From: Opitutus sp.
GTDB taxonomy: Bacteria; Verrucomicrobiota; Verrucomicrobiia; Opitutales; Opitutaceae
Length of the DNA stretch: 64,000 bases
Direction of reading: 5' to 3'
NCBI GenBank assembly: GCA_024707325.1
Contig: JANPZY010000001.1
Coordinates: 1,488,001 to 1,552,000 of the forward strand
Shown here: in pieces, positions 18,415-30,200 of the stretch
Numbering within the stretch: position 1 is the first letter of the stretch
Layout: the number at the start of each line of letters is the position of its first letter
The notes under the pieces: model-generated
Databases searched by the model: none
The model's input: only the letters and a program-made list of their open reading frames with translations
What the model was told of the DNA's origin: nothing
Program-made: the position numbers and the translations under genes

Positions 18415-21400
18415 ATGCAAAAACTACAACGAACTAAGAGCCGCCAATACGCAGTGGTTTCGGCCACCGCGGTATTGTTCGGAGCCTCGGTCGCCTTGGG
18501 ACAGGCGGCTAGCTCCTCCGCGTTGGCTCAGTCGGAAACGGAAGACACGATCGTGTTGAGTCCGTTTGAAGTGACGACTGATTCCAACAACGGATACACC
18601 GCTGCCACGACTCTGGCCGGTAACCGTCTCAATACGGAACTGCGCGACATCGGTAACGCGGTCACCGTAATCACCCCCCAGTTCCTTCAGGATATCGGTG
18701 CGACCAACAGCCAGACGCTGTTGCAATACACCGCCGGCACCGAAGTCGGTAACGTCCTCGGTAACTTCGCTGGTCTCGGTGACGGCAGCTTCCTCGATGA
18801 AGGCAGCCGTTTCTCCCGCCCCAATCAGAACACGCGCGTTCGTGGTCTGGCCGAAGCGGACAACACCCGCGACTACTTCCTGTCGGACATCCCGTGGGAT
18901 TCTTACAACGTTGATCGCGTCGACCTCCAGCGCGGCCCCAACTCGATTCTGTTCGGTTTGGGCAGCCCCGCGGGTCTGTTGAACATCGGCACCAAGCAGG
19001 CTGCCTTCAAGGACTCCAACGAAGTCCAGCTCCGTCTCGACAACTGGGGCACGGTGCGTCTGCAGGGTAACTTCAACAAGGTTCTCCTGCCTGGTGAACT
19101 CGCGGTCCGTCTCGATACGGTCCACGAGAAGAAGCAGTTCCAGCAGGATCCTGCCTTCGAAGACAACAAGCGCGTCTACGGTGCGCTGCGTTGGGAGCCC
19201 AAGTTCCTCAAGAAGGGTGACGCCCGCACGATCATCAAGGCGAACGCCGAGTATGGTAACATCGACAGCAACCAGCCTCGCGCCGTCCCGCCCCTCGATC
19301 GTATCACGCCGTGGTTCTACACCGGCACCTACGAGGGCACCTTCCGTGGTCAGGATCGCACGTTCAACAACCTGAACCGCGAGACCTTCAACCCGTTCCA
19401 GCTGCAGGACGACAACACCGGCCGCGCCAACCATGGTCAGCAGCGCCCCGTCATCAACGGCGGTCCGCTCGCTGGTAGCCCGAACCCGGCCTACAATCCG
19501 TGGATCGGCAACTTCGGCGACCAGTTCGGTGGCACCAATTCCTTCTACACCAGCGCCAACGCGACCACCCCGAGCAACAGCTTCGTGTGGGAAGGCACCA
19601 ATCCGCGCGCTATCGGCCCCGATGGCAACATCGACGGCGGTCTGGCTCGTTCGTTCCACCGTCCGGGGGCATCACGCGCTACGACCAGTTCGCGGTGAAT
19701 GCCGGTCTGCCGTATTCCGCTTTCGGTCTCTACAAGGCCAAGAGCCTCACGGACCCGACCGTCTTCGACTTCTACAACAACCTCATCGACGGTCCGAACA
19801 AGAACGAGTGGAACGACTGGCACTCTTACGATGTGAGCCTCGCCCAGACGTTCATGAACGACAAGTTCGGCTTCGATCTGACCTATCACAACGAGAAGTT
19901 CACGCGTGGCCAGGTCTCGCTGCTCTCGGGTGACCGTCAGGCCATCTACGTCGACATCAACAACGTTTACTCGGACGGCACGCCCGAGGGTCTCAATGGT
20001 GAGCCCTTCCAGGACGGCACGCCCAACCCGAACGTTGGTCGCGCCTTCATCTCCGACTCCGGTCGCGGTGGTAACAACGAATACATCAGCGAGCGCGATG
20101 CGCTGCGTTTGACCGCGTTCTTCACCCACGACTTCCGTTCCAACGGTGACTCGTGGTGGCGCCGCATCGTGGGCAAGCACACGTTCACGGGCCTCTACAA
20201 CGAGGACAACCAGAACGTTGATAGCCGTAACTGGAACCGCTACGCCATCGACGATGAAGGCTTCCGTGAGTTCCGCGGCATCAACACCCGCTTCTCGTCC
20301 AACGAGTTCGCGGTCAACCGCGTGATCTATCTCGGTGACGCCCTCACTTCGGCGGCGGGTGCCAATCTCCCGCGTCCGATGGCGGTCGCCTCCGTGCCTT
20401 CGCAGCTCACCGTTCGCGCGTGGGACTCGACCTGGGCCGGTGGTGACATCGATCCGGCGGCTCCGTGGGAAAATGCTTATTACCCGGAGGGCCACGCTTC
20501 CCGTCCTGACACGCAGTCGAACAACCCGAACAACTACGTCGGTTTCCGCGACATCAACGTCAACGTGATCGACGCCGAGGCTTCGAAAGCGAACCGCGAT
20601 CGCCTCACGACCGGTGCGCAACTCACCGAGACCGAGGTTACGTCGAAAGCGTTCGTCTGGCAGGGCTACCTGCTCGACCGCGCGGTTGTGGGCACGTGGG
20701 GCTGGCGCCAAGACATCGCCAAGTTCCGCGGCATGCAGCTCGCCGAGAACGACATCCCGAACGTCGGCGATGGCCGTCTCGATCTGTCGCCCACGAACTA
20801 TCGCATTCCGGACGTCGCTCCGAACCGTCTGGATGTGCAGTCGCGTGCTTACAGCATCATGGTCCACTTGAACGAGCTGCCCTACATCTCGCAGTTCGCG
20901 AAGGATCTGCCGATTCAGGTGTCCGCCTACTACAACCAGTCGGCGAACTTCCAGCCGGCGTCGTCGCGCGTCGACGTCTATGGCGAGCCCCTGGCTCCGC
21001 CGTCCGGTAAGACGATCGACCGCGGTATCCTCCTCGAGAGCCGTGACGGCAAGTATTCGCTCAAGGTCAACAAGTTCATCACGAGCTTGAAGGACGCCTC
21101 CAGCAACGCCCTCGGCGGTTCCTGGTTCATCGGCGCCTCGCAAGCTTGGGCTGGCAACTGGGCGAACCGCTTCGAGTATGACTACGCGGTTAACGGCCCG
21201 ATGACCATCGCTGGTCAGGCCAACAACCGTCCGGCTGGTTCTCCGAATCCTCCGGGCTACTCGCCGACCAACCGTCCGGGCAACCCCGACTTCGATCCGG
21301 AAAACTCCATGTATAACTATGGCACGGATCTCGGTGAGACGCTGGCTCAGGCCGCCGCCCGTGAACAGGCTGCTGTCGCCGCCTGGCGCGCTTGGCAGGC

Positions 21401-22202
21401 CAAGGTCGATCCCCGCTTCTATCAGGCTTGGGGCATCAACCTGAACGACTACACCCAGGAAATCGGCGCTTCGCAGCCCCTCGGCTTCACGGTCACGGAG
21501 GACAGCGTCTCCGAAGGTTATGAAATCGAGTTCAATGCGAACCCGACCCGTAACTGGCGCTTGACCTTCAATGCTACGAAGGTTGAGGCGCGCCGCAGCA
21601 ACGTCGGTGGCACCAACCTCCGTGAGTTCATCACCGCTTACGAGGACGCCCTCAACAACACCGCGGCGGGTGACCTCCGTATCTGGTGGGGCGGCGCTGG
21701 TAACGAGACGACCCTCTACCAGTGGCGCACCAACGTTGGTTCGGAGTGGGCCCAGAAGGCTCTCGCCGAAGGCACCAACGTGCCCGAGCTGCGTAAGTGG
21801 CGCTTCAATGCCATCACCACCTACAACTTCGAAGAAGGCTCCCTCAAGGGTCTCTTCGTCGGCGGCGGTGTGCGCTGGCAGGACAAGGTCGCCATCGGCT
21901 ATCCTCCGACCGGCTTCAAGGATGGCTCGACGACCGGCTACGAAAACTCGATCACGTTCGATCTGAACGACCCCTACTATGGTCCGACGGAAACGAACTT
22001 CGATGCTTGGATCGGCTACACCCGCAAGCTCTCGCGTCAGTTCTTCTCTCGTAACATCGAGTGGACGATTCAGCTGAACGCGTCGAACATTGGCCAGGGT
22101 AACGAACTGATCCCGGTCACGGTGCAGCCGGATGGCACTCCCGCCACCTTCCGCATCGCACCTCACCAATACTTCACGCTCACGAACACCTTCAGGTTCT
22201 AA
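18415..22202 (+). CDS. large TonB-dependent outer-membrane receptor, frame broken by one base
   Basis: From ATG 18415 (MQKLQRTKSRQYAVV) the product is 1262 aa when the break is bridged. A signal peptide is followed by IVLSPFEVTTDSN, an N-terminal motif I associate with verrucomicrobial receptors, then the plug domain (TELRDIGNAVTVITPQFL; VDRVDLQRGPNSILFG; GSPAGLLNIGTK) and a beta-barrel ending in the aromatic YFTLTNTFRF. The first frame ends in a G-run at 19665-19669; six instead of five Gs restores RPGGITRYDQF. The ligand is unknown; carbohydrate or glycan uptake is typical for such receptors in this phylum. A strong terminator follows. Confidence 0.9.
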
Positions 22203-22226
22203 ACGAGCGTAGGGTAAGGTTTACTA

Positions 22227-22258
22227 GCGCTCCCCTCTCACCGGGGGAGCGCTTTTTT
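22227..22258 (+). terminator. rho-independent terminator after the TonB receptor gene
   Basis: A perfect 9-bp stem GCGCTCCCC / GGGGAGCGC with an 8-nt loop is followed directly by TTTTTT. It begins 24 bp after the stop codon and isolates the receptor from the next gene. Confidence 0.95.
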
Positions 22259-22320
22259 ATTTCAAAAGCTTTCGTCCGCGCATCCCGCCTCTCTAGGTTT
22301 TGTCTTCCGGTTCTCCTGCG

Positions 22321-24564
22321 ATGTCCGCTCCCCCGCGAAAAGGCTTCCCGTTCCCCAGTCTGGTTTACGCCCTGGTGCTCGCGACGCTCGCGTTCGTCGT
22401 CTACTGGCCGTCGTTGCACGGTGAGTTTCTCTGGGACGATCCAGCGCACGTCACCCGCGTGGGATTGCAGTCGTGGAACGGCCTTTGGCGCATCTGGTTC
22501 GAGTTCGGCGCCACGCAGGAATTTTATCCGGTGCTGCACTCCGCATTCTGGGTGCAACACCGCTTCTGGGGCGACGCAACCACGCCCTATCACGTCGTGA
22601 ACGTGCTGCTCCACGTCACCAACGGCGTGTTGCTCGCGCTCCTGGTGCGCCGCATCGACGGCTTGCGCGAACGGCCCCTTTTCCGCTCCGCGCTTCCGGC
22701 GTGGCTGGCCGGCGCAGTCTTTGTTTTGCACCCGGTGGCCGTGGAATCGGTCGCCTGGGTCACCGAGCAAAAGAACACGCTCTCCACGGCATTCCTGCTC
22801 GCGTCGGCCTTTGTCTTTTTCCGGTTCTGGTCCGAGCGCCGTCGGCGCGACTACGCGCTCGCCTTCTTCCTCTTCTTTATGGCCCTCGGCGCCAAGACCG
22901 CGACCGTGGTGCTGCCGCCGGCCCTGCTTGTAGTGATTTGGTGGATACGTGGACGGATCGAGTGGTCGCGCGAAATTCGCCCGCTCGTGGCCTTCTTCCT
23001 CCTCGCCTTCGTGGCCGGCGCGTTGACGGTCTGGTTCGAGAGCTCCTGGGTGGGCGCGCAGGGTTCGCTCTACGCGCTCTCGCTCGATCAACGCACCCTG
23101 CTCGCTGCGCGAGTCGTGTGGTTTTACCTCGGTAAGCTCGTGTGGCCCGCGGACGTCACGTTCTTCTATCCGCGCTGGGATCTGCCGGCGGAGACCGGCC
23201 GCGGTTTGTTCTGCCTTGGCGCCGCACTGGCTTTCACCGCGGCCTTGTGGCTGTTTCGTCGACGCCTCCGCGGACCGCTCGCCGCGTGGCTGCTCTTCGC
23301 GGGCGTGCTGTTTCCCGTGATGGGCTTCTTCAACGTCTACGCCTTCGCGTTTTCCTACGTTGCCGACCATTTCCAGTATCTCGCCATTCCCGTCTTCGCG
23401 GGAGCGGTGATCGTCGGGGCGCAGGCCGGCCTCTCCGCCCTCGCGCCTCGCGTGCAATGGCTCGGCGGCCGCGTGCCACTCGTTGCGAGCCTCATCGTGC
23501 TCGCGATCTACGGCGTGAATTCGCAGCGCCTGAGCGGCCACTACGTGAACAACGAGACGCTCTTCCGCGCCAACATCGCGACGAATCCGCAGTCCTGGAT
23601 GGGGCACCACATCCTTGCCTCCGCGGTCGGCAAGGATCCCGCGCGACTCGAGGAATCGCTCGCGCTCTATCGCCGCGCGCTCGAACTCCGGCGCGACAAT
23701 TACGAATCGAACTACAAATACGGCTACATGCTGGCCCAGGCCGGCCGTGCGCACGAAGCGATCCCGCACTACCGCGAAGCGTTGCGCATCCGTCCTCATT
23801 ATCCCGAGGCGCACAATAGTCTTGGCGTCGCACTCCTCGATGTCGCCCAGCCTGAAGAGGCCGTGAAGCATTTCGAGGAAGCGCTCCGCCAGCGGCCGCG
23901 TTTCGGGCTCGCGCTTTCGAACCTGGCGATCGCGCTGTCCCGCATCCCCGGCCGCGAACAGGACGCCGTCGCTCGCTTCGAGGAAGTGCTGCGTCTGATG
24001 CCGGAGCATACGCCCTCGCATTTTCATTTCGGCGTGCTGCTCTCGCGTCTCCCCGGCCGTGCCGCCGATGCGGTGCAACATTTCGAGATCGCCCTCGCGG
24101 CAGATCCGACGTCCGCGGAGACGCAGTATTATCTCGGCACGACGCTTGTGGCCGCCGGTCGCGTGCCCGACGCGCTGCGCGTGTTGGGCAACGCTGTGCG
24201 GATGCATCCCAACGATTCAGTGCTGCGCGCCCACCTCGGCGCCACGCTCGCGCTTCTGCCTGAGCGTCGCAGTGAAGCCCTCGCGCAGTTCCGCGAAGCG
24301 CTGCGAATTGACCCGCGACAACCGTGGGTGCAGTTCAACTACGCGCTTCAGCTCTTCCAGTCCGACGCCATCGTCGAAGCGAAGCAGGCCGTGCAAACCG
24401 CGCTCAAACTCCACGCGGACTATACCGATGCGCTCAATCTTCTCGGTGTGATTCTCGCGAGCGAAGGCAACGTGACGGAAGCGCGCCACCACTGGCGTCG
24501 TGCGCTCGAGATCGATCCCGCTTACGAACCGGCGCGCCGAAATCTGGCTCGAGTCGGAGAGTAA
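22321..24564 (+). CDS. TMTC-like polytopic membrane protein with C-terminal TPR repeats
   Basis: The ATG at 22321 (MSAPPRKGFPF) gives 747 aa; a TTG seven codons earlier is the ORF-track start. The N-terminal half (residues about 15-430) has about ten hydrophobic helices and an acidic motif after the first helix (FLWDDPAHV), as in GT-C fold protein O-mannosyltransferase/TMTC proteins. The C-terminal part (about 450-745) holds TPR repeats such as HYREALRIRPHYPEAHNSLG and HWRRALEIDPAYEPARRNLA. It may transfer sugars to exported proteins, but this is inferred only from fold class. Its last codons are the first unit of repeat array 3. Confidence 0.75.
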   Translation: MSAPPRKGFPFPSLVYALVLATLAFVVYWPSLHGEFLWDDPAHVTRVGLQSWNGLWRIWFEFGATQEFYPVLHSAFWVQHRFWGDATTPYHVVNVLLHVTNGVLLALLVRRIDGLRERPLFRSALPAWLAGAVFVLHPVAVESVAWVTEQKNTLSTAFLLASAFVFFRFWSERRRRDYALAFFLFFMALGAKTATVVLPPALLVVIWWIRGRIEWSREIRPLVAFFLLAFVAGALTVWFESSWVGAQGSLYALSLDQRTLLAARVVWFYLGKLVWPADVTFFYPRWDLPAETGRGLFCLGAALAFTAALWLFRRRLRGPLAAWLLFAGVLFPVMGFFNVYAFAFSYVADHFQYLAIPVFAGAVIVGAQAGLSALAPRVQWLGGRVPLVASLIVLAIYGVNSQRLSGHYVNNETLFRANIATNPQSWMGHHILASAVGKDPARLEESLALYRRALELRRDNYESNYKYGYMLAQAGRAHEAIPHYREALRIRPHYPEAHNSLGVALLDVAQPEEAVKHFEEALRQRPRFGLALSNLAIALSRIPGREQDAVARFEEVLRLMPEHTPSHFHFGVLLSRLPGRAADAVQHFEIALAADPTSAETQYYLGTTLVAAGRVPDALRVLGNAVRMHPNDSVLRAHLGATLALLPERRSEALAQFREALRIDPRQPWVQFNYALQLFQSDAIVEAKQAVQTALKLHADYTDALNLLGVILASEGNVTEARHHWRRALEIDPAYEPARRNLARVGE

Positions 24565-24735
24565 CGTGTCCCGAGTCGTGCCGCGCTGTGGCTCGACTCG
24601 GTGCGGACCTTGGCTCGACCCAAGCCGCACCGTGTCCCGACCGTGGACGGACCTTGGCTCGACCCGGGACGCACTTTGGCGCGACTCATGCCGCACTTTG
24701 TCCCGAGTCGGTCCGCGCTCGATCCCGACTCAGAA
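24550..24735 (+). repeat. 22-bp tandem repeat array 3, overlapping both flanking gene ends
   Basis: Units start every 22 bp from 24550 to 24726 (about 8.5 units), for example CGACTCGGTGC + GGACCTTGGCT and CGACCCGGGAC + GCACTTTGGCG. The first unit contains the last codons and TAA of the TPR gene; the last contains the stop codon of the convergent gene at 24730. Confidence 0.88.
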
Positions 24736-27138
24736 CCCGCTGCGCAGTTCGGGCGGCAGGAGTTCGCGGGCGAGGCTGCGCATCGATTCGTCCGGGAGGG
24801 AAACGCCGAGCGCTTTGCACAAGTTGAGAAAACGGTAGAGCGGGAGCGTGGGCAGCGAGCGCAGGTCTTCTTCGCTCATGAATTCGAGACACGCTTCCAC
24901 TTCTTTTCGTGCGGCGGTGAAATCGCGGCTTTGCGCGAGCACGACCGCGAGACTCACGCGGCGATCCCACGGGAGGTCCTCGTCGTCGCCGGAGCTGATC
25001 TGCTCGTTGATCTTCGTGAGCAGCGCCGCCGTCCCGGACCTGTCTCCGCGGGCGATCGCCGTGTGAGCTCGAGCGATGAGCGAGCTGAGATCGGTGGGGA
25101 AGGACTCCGCCAGCGAGTCACCGAGCGCGATCGCGAGCCGGCCGCGACCCATGTCGACGAAGTATTCGGCGAGTCGGCTGAGTGCGATGTTGTTGTCCTG
25201 CACTTCGGTGATTTCGAAGAGCACGAGCCATTGGTCTTCGTAGCCTTCGATGCCGGGGAGTTGATAGGAGATCGGGCGGAGCCAGCGCGGCGGCAGCCAT
25301 TTGTGGAGCAGGCCCATCAACGAGTGCTCCGGCTGGTTGGCGCCGAGCCGCGCGTATTCGTCGAGAAAACCGTCCCACGACGGAATCACGATGTGCGTGA
25401 CCCCGCGGCGCTGCACGAGCGCGAGCGCTTCATCGGGCGAAGTCGCGCCAGCGATGCGGATCGACGCGCGGAAACCTTCCTCGTTTTCGCGATAGGGAGA
25501 ACCGAGTCCGCGCAGACCGCCGTGAAATATGAGCGACGTCGTGAGGCTCGGCGGGGCGAGCGCAACGGCGCCCGCCGGGCCAACGCGGCGCGCGAGCCAG
25601 TGCGCGAAATCGCGTTCGATCAGGCTTTGCAGATCGGTGGAGCTGACCTGCGGATTTTGCGGATCCACTTTTGCCGGCCAGATCGCGACGACTCCGAGAA
25701 GGGCGCAAAGAAGTGCGCCGCTTCCCAGCGCGAGCCGCACGCTCGGGCGCAGCGCCGAGCACACGGCCGGTGCAGCCGCGAGCGCGACGAGCGCCACAAT
25801 CACGAGATCGAGCTGCGCCCAGCGGCTGAGTTGCCAGCAGGCGAGCGGCAAGGCGACGGCAAGCGCGCCCGCGGTGATCCAGAGCGCGTCGCGCTGCGGA
25901 CGGGTGCGCGCTGATTTCCAGACAAACCAGAACGCGGCGAGCGCGACGAGCGCGGGCAACACCACGGCTGCGGTGCGGAGCGAAACGCCTTCGACCAGCC
26001 ACGTCGCGAGGTGACGCGACTCGATCCCGCCGTCGAGCATGCTGAGCCGGCCGCTGAACGAGCCCTCGGCGAGAAATGCCCAGGACTTCTTCCACAGCAT
26101 CACGGCGGGCAGAGCGACAAGCGCGAGCGCCGCAGCGATCGTTGCGAACAGATGCGATTTCGCCCACGGCATCGGGCGCGTCACGCGATGGATCAACTCG
26201 GCGCCGCCGAGCCACGCGAGTGCATAGAGCGGATGCACCTCGCCGAGTCGCCAAGCCGCGAAGTCGAAATGGTCGGGCGCATATTCGATCACAAACGTCG
26301 CGAGCACGGTCGCCGCGCCGGCTATGCCCCACGTCCGCCAGGGCCAGGCTGGCTGGGTCGCATCGTGCCGTGCGAGCCACGCGCAAACCAATCCGCCGAG
26401 TCCCAAGCCTACGAGCGTCGGTGCGGTAAACGTGCCAACCCAGAGTGCGAGTCCGCCCGCGATGCCGCTCCACAAAAACGCCCGCCGCGTGCGGCGCGGA
26501 TTTTCGCCCGCGCTCCAAACTCCGGTCACGAGCAGCAGCACGCTCAGCGCGAGAAACACCAGTGCGGGCGTGCGCGGATCGGGTGCGCCCGGCACGATCT
26601 GGCCGGTGAGCGGGAACAACGCCGCGATTGCGACGCCCGCCACCGCGCCCGCGCGCGCACCGAGCGCACGGCCCACCATCAACGTCGTGAGCGCGATCAA
26701 CAGGAGATGCAGAATCGAATCACTCCACAGCGCGGCGCGCTCGACTGCGAGGCCGAGCGGTTTTCCGAACACCGAGTGCCCGACGAACGCCAGACTCGCG
26801 AGCCACCACCGCGGCGCTGAGCTGGTGCGCACGGGACGGCCCTGGGGAGCGTTGTCGTAATCGGCCTGACGCAAGCGCCACTTGCCTTCCGCGAGCATCG
26901 TCTGCGTCTGCACGATGAGCTGGTAGCTCTCGTTGTTATGCCCGGGCACGATCAGCATTCGCACCCCGCCGGCGTAACCGGTGGGGGAGTCGGCGCTGGC
27001 GATCGCCGCAGGGTTGCCGAGCTCGGTGATCGCGTCGACCTGACGAACGCGGGAGCAGGAAAACCCGAAGACGACGACAGCTGCGAGGGCGGGTAACAAC
27101 AACCAGGCCTTGGCCAGGGAGCGGGGGAACGAACTCAT
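24730..27138 (-). CDS. large polytopic membrane protein, GT-C-like, function unknown
   Basis: The 802-residue product starts at 27138 (MSSFPRSLAKAWLLL) with a hydrophobic segment ending in FGFSC, possibly a lipobox. Around ten membrane helices span residues about 150-515, with charged motifs in the early periplasmic loop (RTSSAPRWW) and APDPRTPALVFLALS. The C-terminal 290 residues are soluble (QSLIERDFAHWLARRVGPAG; RGVTHIVIPSWDG) and end in TPR-like helices. The layout is that of GT-C glycosyltransferases (PMT/STT3-like), but I see no diagnostic active-site motif. It is divergent from the giant FG-GAP genes across 120 bp and converges on the TMTC-like gene. Confidence 0.6.
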   Translation of the reverse strand: MSSFPRSLAKAWLLLPALAAVVVFGFSCSRVRQVDAITELGNPAAIASADSPTGYAGGVRMLIVPGHNNESYQLIVQTQTMLAEGKWRLRQADYDNAPQGRPVRTSSAPRWWLASLAFVGHSVFGKPLGLAVERAALWSDSILHLLLIALTTLMVGRALGARAGAVAGVAIAALFPLTGQIVPGAPDPRTPALVFLALSVLLLVTGVWSAGENPRRTRRAFLWSGIAGGLALWVGTFTAPTLVGLGLGGLVCAWLARHDATQPAWPWRTWGIAGAATVLATFVIEYAPDHFDFAAWRLGEVHPLYALAWLGGAELIHRVTRPMPWAKSHLFATIAAALALVALPAVMLWKKSWAFLAEGSFSGRLSMLDGGIESRHLATWLVEGVSLRTAAVVLPALVALAAFWFVWKSARTRPQRDALWITAGALAVALPLACWQLSRWAQLDLVIVALVALAAAPAVCSALRPSVRLALGSGALLCALLGVVAIWPAKVDPQNPQVSSTDLQSLIERDFAHWLARRVGPAGAVALAPPSLTTSLIFHGGLRGLGSPYRENEEGFRASIRIAGATSPDEALALVQRRGVTHIVIPSWDGFLDEYARLGANQPEHSLMGLLHKWLPPRWLRPISYQLPGIEGYEDQWLVLFEITEVQDNNIALSRLAEYFVDMGRGRLAIALGDSLAESFPTDLSSLIARAHTAIARGDRSGTAALLTKINEQISSGDDEDLPWDRRVSLAVVLAQSRDFTAARKEVEACLEFMSEEDLRSLPTLPLYRFLNLCKALGVSLPDESMRSLARELLPPELRSGF

Positions 27139-27258
27139 GTGGGGCGTGCGGAGACGCCATGCTGAAGGGCGGAAAACCCGGAGCCAGCCGAATCTCTACT
27201 ATAAATAGAATCTGGGCTCCGCTTGCCAGCGAGTGCCGTGGGTCGTTTGCTCGAAAAC

Positions 27259-30200
27259 ATGTTTCCCGGTCGGCTTCCGTGGCGCGCACCCCACAGCGCG
27301 CGGAAAGGGCGGCGCGCAGGGTGGCGCTGCCTCACGCTCGCACTCGTTGCGGCTGCACCTGCTTTTGCGGCTGACATCGATTCACGACCACTGGAGCCGC
27401 GCACGGCCGTGGCGGGACCGACGTTGTTCAAGGAACTCCGACCGGAGGAAACGGGCATCCTCGCCGATAATCCCTTCGCCGATCCCAAAATGTGGGGCGA
27501 GCGTTACCAGGAATTTGCTCTCGGCACCTTCGGCACGGGCGTCGCCATCGGCGACTACGACAACGACGGGCGGCCCGACGTCTTTGTCGTCAGCAAGACG
27601 GGACAGAGCCGGCTGTTTCGCAACCTCGGCGGTTGGAAGTTTCAGGATGTCACCGATGCCGCGGGATTGTCCTCGAAAGGCGCGCGGCGGGGCAACGTCC
27701 CGCGTGCGCTCGATTCGGTCGAGGCATGGAAACAGGGCGCCGCGTTTGCCGACGTGAACAACGACGGCTGGCTCGACCTGTATATCTGCCGCTTCAACGC
27801 GCCGAATCTACTCTATATCAATCAGGGCGACGGGCGGTTCGTGGAAAGCGCGGCGAGCTACGGGCTCGATCTCGTGGACGCGTCGGGCATGGCGGCATTT
27901 TGCGATTACGATCGCGATGGACTCCTCGATGTTTACATCACGACCAACATGCTCGACGGCACGCGCGAGCCCGGCGGACGACGCGGCCGCCTGTATCGGA
28001 ATAATGGAGACAACACCTTTCGCGAGGTGACCGCTGCGGCGGGAGTCGCGGGCGAAGGTCTGACGCACGCCGGCATCTGGTGGGATTACGATCAGGACGG
28101 CTGGCCCGATCTCTACATCGCCAACGACTTCGCGGGCCCGGATGTGCTGTTTCGCAATAATCGTGACGGCACCTTCACCAACGTGCTCGATGCGGTGATC
28201 CCGCAGACGCCGTATTCGTCGATGGGCGCGGATTTCGGCGACGTGAACAATGACGGTCTGCACGACTTCCTCGTCGCCGACATGGCCGCCACGACGCACG
28301 AAAAGGATCAGCGGACGATGGTGCATTCGCGGGAATTGAGCCGCCCCGAAAGCGAACTCCCGGACGTCGCCCCCCAGTATCTGCGCAACGTGCTTCTGGT
28401 TAACACCGGCACCGCGCACATGCAGGAAGCTGGTTGGCTGTCTGGTCTGGCTGCGACTGACTGGACGTGGTCGGTGCGTTTCGAAGACCTCGACAACGAC
28501 GGCCTCGTGGACGTGCACGTCACCAACGGCATGAACCGCGAATATCACAACGGCGATCTGCGCGAGCGCATCTTCGCGATGGAAACGCCCGCGGAGCGCG
28601 TGCGGGCGATGAAAGCCAGCCCGGTGCTCAATGAGCAGAACCTCGCGTATCGCAATCTCGGCGACCTGGGTTTCGAAGATGTCAGCGCTCGCTGGGGACT
28701 CGCGCACGTGGGCGTGAGTTTCGGCGCCGCCTTTGGCGATCTCGATGGCGACGGCGATCTCGACCTCGTGTATACCAACTACGAGGCGCCGCCGACCGTG
28801 TTGCGCAACGATGCGCCGGCCGGTCACCGCGTGCTGATCGCGCTCCGCGGCACGGCTTCGAATAAGTTCGGCGTGGGTTCGCGCGTGACGATCGAGACGG
28901 ATGCCGGTGTGCAAGTCCGCGACCTCGTGCTCGCGCGTGGCTATCTGTCCACCAGTGAACCCGTGCTGCATTTCGGTTTGGGGGAAATCGATCGCATTCG
29001 AAAGATGACGGTCGAGTGGCCGAGCGGCCGACGCCAGGTGTTCACCGATCTTGCCGCCGACCGCCGCTACACGATCACCGAACCGACTAGCGACTCGGTT
29101 GGAACGGCGTCGGAGTTTTCGAGGCCGAGTTATTCGCCGCTGCTCACTCCGCTCCCGGAAGAAGCGGGCTTCACGGTTTCCACGCGGGAGAAGAACAACG
29201 AGGAAAAGATGCGCCAGGCGTTTGTGCCGGTGACCTTTCATCGTCGCGGGCCTGCGGCGGCGGTGATGAATTCGCGTGCGCAGGGTTGGGAGATTCTTGT
29301 CGGCGGCACGTCCGCGGAGCCGCCGCGGCTGCTGAGCGTATCGTCAGGCCGCGCGACTGCGCAGCCGCTGCCGGCGCTCGCGATGCCGCCTGGCGCGCCG
29401 GCTGGTCCGCTGTTGGTTTTCGATGCCGATGGCGACAATCGCAACGATGTCGTGGTGACCGCGACGAGCGCCGCGCTCGCGAGTGCGGCGAGCGAACTGC
29501 GGGTGCGTTTGTTTCATGGTTCCTCCGGCGGCGCGTTTACCCCCGCGGCCGACGATGTTCTCGGCAACCTGCGCCTGAGTGTCGGTGCGCTGGCTGCGGT
29601 GGATGTGGACCGGGACGGGCGCTTGGATCTTTTCGTGGGCGCGCGCAACGTGCCGGGCCGCTATCCACTGTCCCCGCGGAGTGCGCTGTTGCTCAATCGC
29701 GGTGGCCGTTTCGAAGACGCGACGGAAACGCGCGCGCCCCTGTTGCGGGAAACCGGCTTGGTGACGGCGGCGGTGTGGACCGACGTCGATGATGACGGCT
29801 GGCCGGATCTCGTGGTCGCGACGGAGTGGGGGACGATCCGCTGCTTCCGCAATCGCGAGGGCGGCGGTTTCGAGGACTGGACCGAACGCGCCGGGTTTGC
29901 GGCGGCGGGCGCGGGTTGGTGGACTTCGCTGGCCGTCGCGGACTTCAACGGCGACGGCCGTCCCGATTTCGTGGCCGGTAATGTTGGTTTGAATACACCG
30001 TATCGTGCGACCGCAGAGCGGCCATCGTTGATCTACTACGGCCGCTTCGGCGGTTCGAGCGGCCCGCAGCTTGTCGAGGCCTACTACGAAGGCGATCGCG
30101 TGTATCCGCGGCGCTCGGCGAAAGTGCTCGGCAGCAAAATTCCGTTCGTGCTGCGCCGCTTCCCGCGCTCGGACGCGTATGCGCGGGCGGTGCTGGAGGA

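Noticed and set aside
19545-22169. 874-aa minus-strand ORF under the TonB receptor
   Set aside because: Antisense shadow of a conserved receptor; no domain is recognisable.
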